Shown one piece after another: positions 59,309-64,000 of a stretch of 64,000 nucleotides of DNA. The DNA lies in contig NC_045145.1 of assembly GCF_008831285.2 (NCBI RefSeq), positions 13,700,802-13,764,801 of the forward strand, written 5' to 3'. Origin of the DNA: Nymphaea colorata (taxonomy: Eukaryota > Streptophyta > Magnoliopsida > Nymphaeales > Nymphaeaceae). A program made the translations under genes and the position numbers. Below the pieces are notes generated by a model. It did no database searches and was not told the DNA's origin. It saw only the letters and a list, made by a program, of their open reading frames with translations. Position 1 is the first letter of the stretch. Each line of letters starts with the position of its first letter.

Positions 59309-61346
59309 ACCAGTGAAGCTTGTATCAGATCCCCAAAGCTTCAGAAGGAGAACAATAATGATAGAAGGGGAACGAACGCAGTAGCTTCAAGAGCTAAAAC
59401 ACTTTTGCCGCCAGGTTACTCTATATGGTTCACTTGTTTAATGATCCAATCCTTGGTAGAATGAGCAACCCAAGAGAATAAAGAATCATGTGTTTCACAT
59501 GTTCAGAGATCCAGCCCCCCAGCGAACGCTTTACCAGTGTATGGAATATTTCGACTATGAGAAAAGCGGTTGGGATGTGGAAAGATGGAAAGAATTTTCA
59601 AGGAGAAGGGTCCCCTCAAAGGGTGGGATGGGCGTGGATGCCGTTGCTTGCTTGCTTCTTCTGTTGTCTTCCATGTTTGACTCTTGTAACAGCTTTATAT
59701 GAATCTTCGCCCCCGGACAAACCATTCGTCACATCAAAGACTCGCTTGGTTTGTTTTTATTTATGGTTTAACATGCTTACCGTGTAGGTTTACATCCGAG
59801 ACGAAAGTCTATGTGTGTGCGTGTAGGTTTCTATCCGAGAATAACTCCTTGCCGGGCCTTCTTTTAATATATTTGAACGTTTTGTAATTAATCTAACCTG
59901 CTATTAAATGATTTTACGAAATAGACCAAAACCAAACATTTCCTTGCTCACAAGTATTTTCTTAGGCAAACGGAAAATGAACGGATCATAGAGTGTCGAA
60001 AATCAAGTACTTTATAAATGTATACGTGTGTGTATAAAATAACCAAGAGGTAGTAGTCACACATATGTATTCAGATCTGGCTGTTTGGACGCCGGCTAAT
60101 AAAAATGTTGCTTGCTACCTGATTGATGAAGAAGAAGTTGGATGTATGACCCACTAAAAAGGCGAATCTGGTTACATGCACACCCATATTAATAAGATGC
60201 GTTAATTTGTCATAATCACTGCAAATAAGCCCAGACACGCTAGTGGGGATATACGTGTCCATTCTCTCCTCGAATGACATGCTAGCGGGGAACTTGTTCC
60301 CTCTCTCCCTCGCGCATGAGCGGCGATTTTGATATTATCGACTTCTATCGGTTCACTTCTACCAAGCTCAGGATTGCTTGGGTATGTAACATAAAATCAA
60401 TTGTCACTTTATATATTTTTTTAGGAGAAATTGATTTTTATAACATTCAACTCAAATCAGATTGCTTGTCACCTTTACGAAGAAATAATGTTGCACCAGA
60501 GAATGTCAATGACATGGAATTTGAACCAAACATGCCTTTCGTATGAGTCGCCTTGCCGCCGTCCAGTTCCATTAAAGCAGTTATTTGATTTGACCACCGT
60601 CCTGCGAGGTACCTTCTATTAGCACGCACGCTACTACATAAGAAGGTTCAGACAAAAATTGACGCGTACATGAAGAAGCCAAAACTGGAGGGGAACAAAA
60701 GTGATCGCCCATATAAATAAATGGCCAATTGAATGTGGCCAGAGATGTAATCTGAGGAATTGTATCCATAAATCCAACCATATCCTTTATTAGTTATTAC
60801 AACAGCTCGATCAGGAATGTCGCTTCGGTGAAAGGCGCACAAAATGCCATGACTTTGCCGACCACATGCGTTCCGGGCCGCATATTTTGAGCAGAAAGTG
60901 GTAAACATTTGAGCGCTACGTTATCATCATCAAGGGAACCAGAAGTGCACAACTACCAACCTACGGTAAAACTATCTGAAAATTTCAGAAAACGCCAGAC
61001 ATGACTGCAAAATAAAGGAACTAAACATGAGTTAGCAAAAGTAGAAGCTGCACATTTACTTTGGATTTTAGCCACAAACTAATTTTGGAGCAAAATATTT
61101 TTTTCTTTTTGTTAATCTTTACTTTAAATTATGGCATATCTTAGACATAGAAAGACTAAACCGCATCCAATTATCTTCCAAATTTTCTTCGTCAAGTGGA
61201 CTCCAATAAGAAACACTCGGAAGCGGTGGGAAACCTAACCATGTTGATGTAACCTGCTGTACTTATGTTTACTGGTAAGTATACTCTACAGCGAATTAAG
61301 GCTTGAACGTCAGGATCATCTCCTTCCTCGCTAGTTAACCTGAAAA

Positions 61347-61369
61347 GGAGAGAGAGAGAGAGAGAGAGA
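61347..61369. repeat. (GA)n microsatellite
   Basis: About 11 GA units inside the right copy of pair 2. The corresponding place in the left copy (near 57110) lacks the repeat, so it expanded after duplication. Confidence 0.9.
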
Positions 61370-63001
61370 ACGGTCCTAGTGTCTTCGTCGCAATAGTAGG
61401 AGAATGAAAGTAAACTAGCCAGGGATGCTGGTTGCTTCCTAAGACGCGTTTCCCCTTAAGAGAATCACCTAGCAAGGGAGCTGATGATCTCCTGCAGAAA
61501 ATTGGAATTTGGAGAATAAATTGAGACAGGAAGAAGGTGACAATTTTCTTCATCCCTTTCTAGAGTGCACTCAAGGAGATGCAAGACCCAATGGAAATGC
61601 TAAATGCATGACAAAGAAGTTGTTTGTCTTTGACTCAAGCAATTCCAATTTGGTTGAGTTGCAGACAAGAACATCTGTTTGCCAACGTGAAAGAATCAGC
61701 GTTTCTTGTTAAGAAGCAACTATTCACGTTTGTCAGCAACCCGTCGGTAACATAACAGGTAAAATATATGTGGTCGACGAAAACAATTTGGTTCTATCGG
61801 GCAGCACGATCCGATATCGAATCATTCTTGTTGGCGAATCCATGGTAAAGGTGCATATCAAAGATAATTTCAGTGTTCAAGAGCGTCAGGACATACAACA
61901 AATGGAAAAAAGAACCTACATCCAATTAGTAATTAGATGCAGATTCCTTTACCAGATCCGACTAAATGAATTGGAACGGGTTATCATCGCCTCTCGAACT
62001 GGGGCCCTTGCATTCTATTCTTGATTGTTACTGTTTCAATGTAAGATGCGATGTCGAAATGCAGTTGATCTTTTTTACTACTTTAAAAAGGACTATGAAA
62101 ACAATAATTTCCTGTAACCCCTCAAAAAATTTAGTCTCATATTAAAGATTGTGAGGGATGGGGTCGTTACATTCCCCATGGTCTTATTGTTGGCTACTCT
62201 TCCTATAGAACGTGACGTCATAATTAAACGTGTTTCCAGTTTTTCTTTTTTGATATGAATAAGTTGACACGCTTTAAATGTTGCCAGTAGTTCTTTTAAT
62301 TTTTCAACGGTCAATTCCCAAAATTTGTGTTGCTTGTTAAAATCCGACCACTATGTATCATCTCACATGAAATCACCAGATAGGCATGTTTAATTAGGTG
62401 CATGGTAGTTGAAACTGCCCCGAACTGGTGAACACTTATCGGTGTCATCCTATATATGGCTGCCGCTGACATGTTAACAGGGTGAGATGTTGGAAACCTT
62501 GAGCACCATTCTTTTGCTCTAACTTACCTATTATGTTTTGTAACTTCACCAATATATGTTGCCACGATCGCATTTTGTTTTTGGTAGCTCGGAGAGAATT
62601 TTCCCTGGTGTGATAGTTTTGGAAGTTTAATTTGTGGTAATTTGAAGATCATGCCTGTGTTGCGTGCTTCATGTGTAGATTTGGCTGGCAGAGAATTTTC
62701 CACAGTCATCAATTAGCTTTCTGTATTTGTTGTAGAATTCTGATTTCTTGCCTGTTAAATTCTAAAGGAGGCTAGATATGATTGCTTATGTTTCAAAGAA
62801 AGGTTTACTTCAGAAGAACTGTTAGTGGGCTTTGTTTGCCTCGTTCCTGATCAATTGTTTATTGTTATGACAGATAAATACATGTAATGGAAATTGCTGC
62901 TGTTTTTAATTTTATTCCTAGCAAGCCATATGAATGCAAGATGTCGATGAATTAATGAAGACTGGGTGGAACTATTCCATTCTGGTGCTTTACATCTGCT
63001 T

Positions 63002-63003
<2 letters not shown>

Positions 63004-63038
<35 letters not shown>
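63004..63038. repeat. (CT)n microsatellite
   Basis: About 17 uninterrupted CT units. A second CT tract lies at 63489-63511. Confidence 0.95.
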
Positions 63039-63039
<1 letters not shown>

Positions 63040-63807
63040 AATCAACATTGAATTTCTTCAAAGATGGACCGGAAACTGGACCGCGGTTTGCCGGTTACTG
63101 TACATGGCTAGCCTGTAAATTTTTCTAGTGAGAGTAGTCATGGTTCCGATATTCCAGTTCAGATTGGGTGAAAAGTGTCCCGATGGGTGTCTTTCCCATA
63201 TTTTCTATTCAGATATTGCAACATGTTTGAGTTTCCGGAGAAAAGCACTTTAGCTGGTTGGTTCATCTTACTGCAGTCGTTTCTAAATCTTTTGGCCGAA
63301 AAACTTGATTTATCTTCACTTTAATTAGTATAAAATTGAAGGGAGACACTATATTTGTTTTGCAATTTTTCATCAAACATGTGGGGAACTTCATTTATTG
63401 GTGGAAAAAAAATTACCTCGCCTTTAATTTGAACTATGGTGAAAATCTTTCAAGTTAAATATGAGTATCGACCCAAACGGTGAAATTATCTCTCTCTCTC
63501 TCTCTCTCTCTGAAAAGATTCCTCCTTCCGATGTTTAACCTAGAAAATTTCCCGTGCTTTGTTTTGTCTCAAACACTACCCAGATGATAAATATCAACGA
63601 GTACATTAGGTTCCATGTTTCCAGCAACTCGAGAAGATAAGTCCATCCTTGAAAAAGCGCACGAATCCACACTTGGAAAAGTGCATGAAAAACTTTTAGA
63701 AAGAAAGTGGTTCTCCCATCAAAAGGCATGTTTGAGAGCAGATCAGTGAATATCCATCGTTTTCAGTGATAAACTAAAAGTGCTCTTGGAAACAAGTAAA
63801 TGGACAC

Positions 63808-63851
63808 TCTTCTTCTTCTTCTTCTTCTTCTTCTTCTTCTTCTTCTTCTTT
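63808..63851. repeat. (TTC)n microsatellite
   Basis: About 14 uninterrupted trinucleotide units near the window end. No coding frame is evident around it. Confidence 0.95.
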
Positions 63852-64000
63852 TGTTCGTTCCTTTTCTCTAAGTTGTAGCCTTTTAGCCACAATTCCGCAC
63901 CTCAAAATAAAACGCGCTTCCCCAATTGCTCTGACAAAACCCATGCCTTTCAATATTTTCGTCCTTTAGCTTGGGAAGTTGACTAAAAAATTGGTCACGC

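Larger units (their letters stand above)
58982..62520 (+). repeat. Tandem duplication pair 2, right copy (shrunken)
   Basis: Counterpart of 52.4-58.5 kb, reduced to about 3.5 kb by deletions (for example the DNA equivalent to 54.4-56.7 kb is missing). It begins abruptly inside the ERF coding sequence. Confidence 0.85.
59309..64000. other. Intergenic DNA to the window end
   Basis: Up to 62.5 kb this is the right copy of pair 2. Beyond that it is AT-rich single-copy-looking DNA with CT and TTC microsatellites. No exon or domain is recognisable; 62.5-63.5 kb could be untranslated or intronic sequence of a gene outside the window. Confidence 0.4.

Overview
The window is nuclear DNA from a flowering plant. 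Genes carry spliced introns with GT..AG borders, intergenic DNA is AT-rich and dense in (CT)n, (CA)n and (TA)n microsatellites, and the families present are plant ones: AP2/ERF, an MEKK1-type MAPKKK and CENH3. I cannot name the species from sequence alone.

Left half (about 2.7-30.5 kb): four multi-exon genes, all on the minus strand. In order they are a calponin-homology-like protein with a C-terminal membrane segment (2742-6423, 7 exons), an MEKK1-class MAP kinase kinase kinase (9401-15561, 8 exons), the centromeric histone H3 variant CENH3 (18639-23634, at least 5 exons) and a small helical protein I do not recognise (about 25257-30529, 3-4 exons, one 4.35 kb intron). I built the exons by hand from splice borders and reading phase. 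All phases close, giving 843, 581, 132 and 130 (or 160) residues.

Right half (31.7-62.5 kb): a local expansion of single-exon AP2/ERF genes with the N-terminal helix and domain type of ERF group X (ERF109/ABR1-like). Four copies are intact: A 31733-32458 (+), B 34764-35843 (-), C 40145-41221 (+) and F 51648-52745 (+). Three are relics, all on +: psi-D at 42581 (N-terminal stub), psi-E at 45862-46319 (C-terminal half, AP2 domain lost, a LINE fragment in its place) and psi-G at 58982-59308 (C-terminal half with indels). Gene A has the canonical RPWGKW signature. B, C and F share RPSG(R/K)W, which replaces a tryptophan known to contact DNA bases.

Two large tandem duplications explain much of the right half: 38.4-41.4 kb is paralogous to 43.0-46.5 kb, and 52.4-58.5 kb to 59.0-62.5 kb. 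The copy holding the pseudogene has decayed in both. Intergenic DNA holds microsatellites, a 38-bp minisatellite, a probable foldback element and degraded hAT/MITE-like relics. I found no complete transposon, tRNA, rRNA or CRISPR array.

The genes do not form a pathway by position. The MAPKKK and the ERFs belong to families used in stress and ethylene/jasmonate/ABA signalling, while CENH3 marks centromeric chromatin. The most unusual element is the birth-and-death ERF array whose members share an altered DNA-reading surface.
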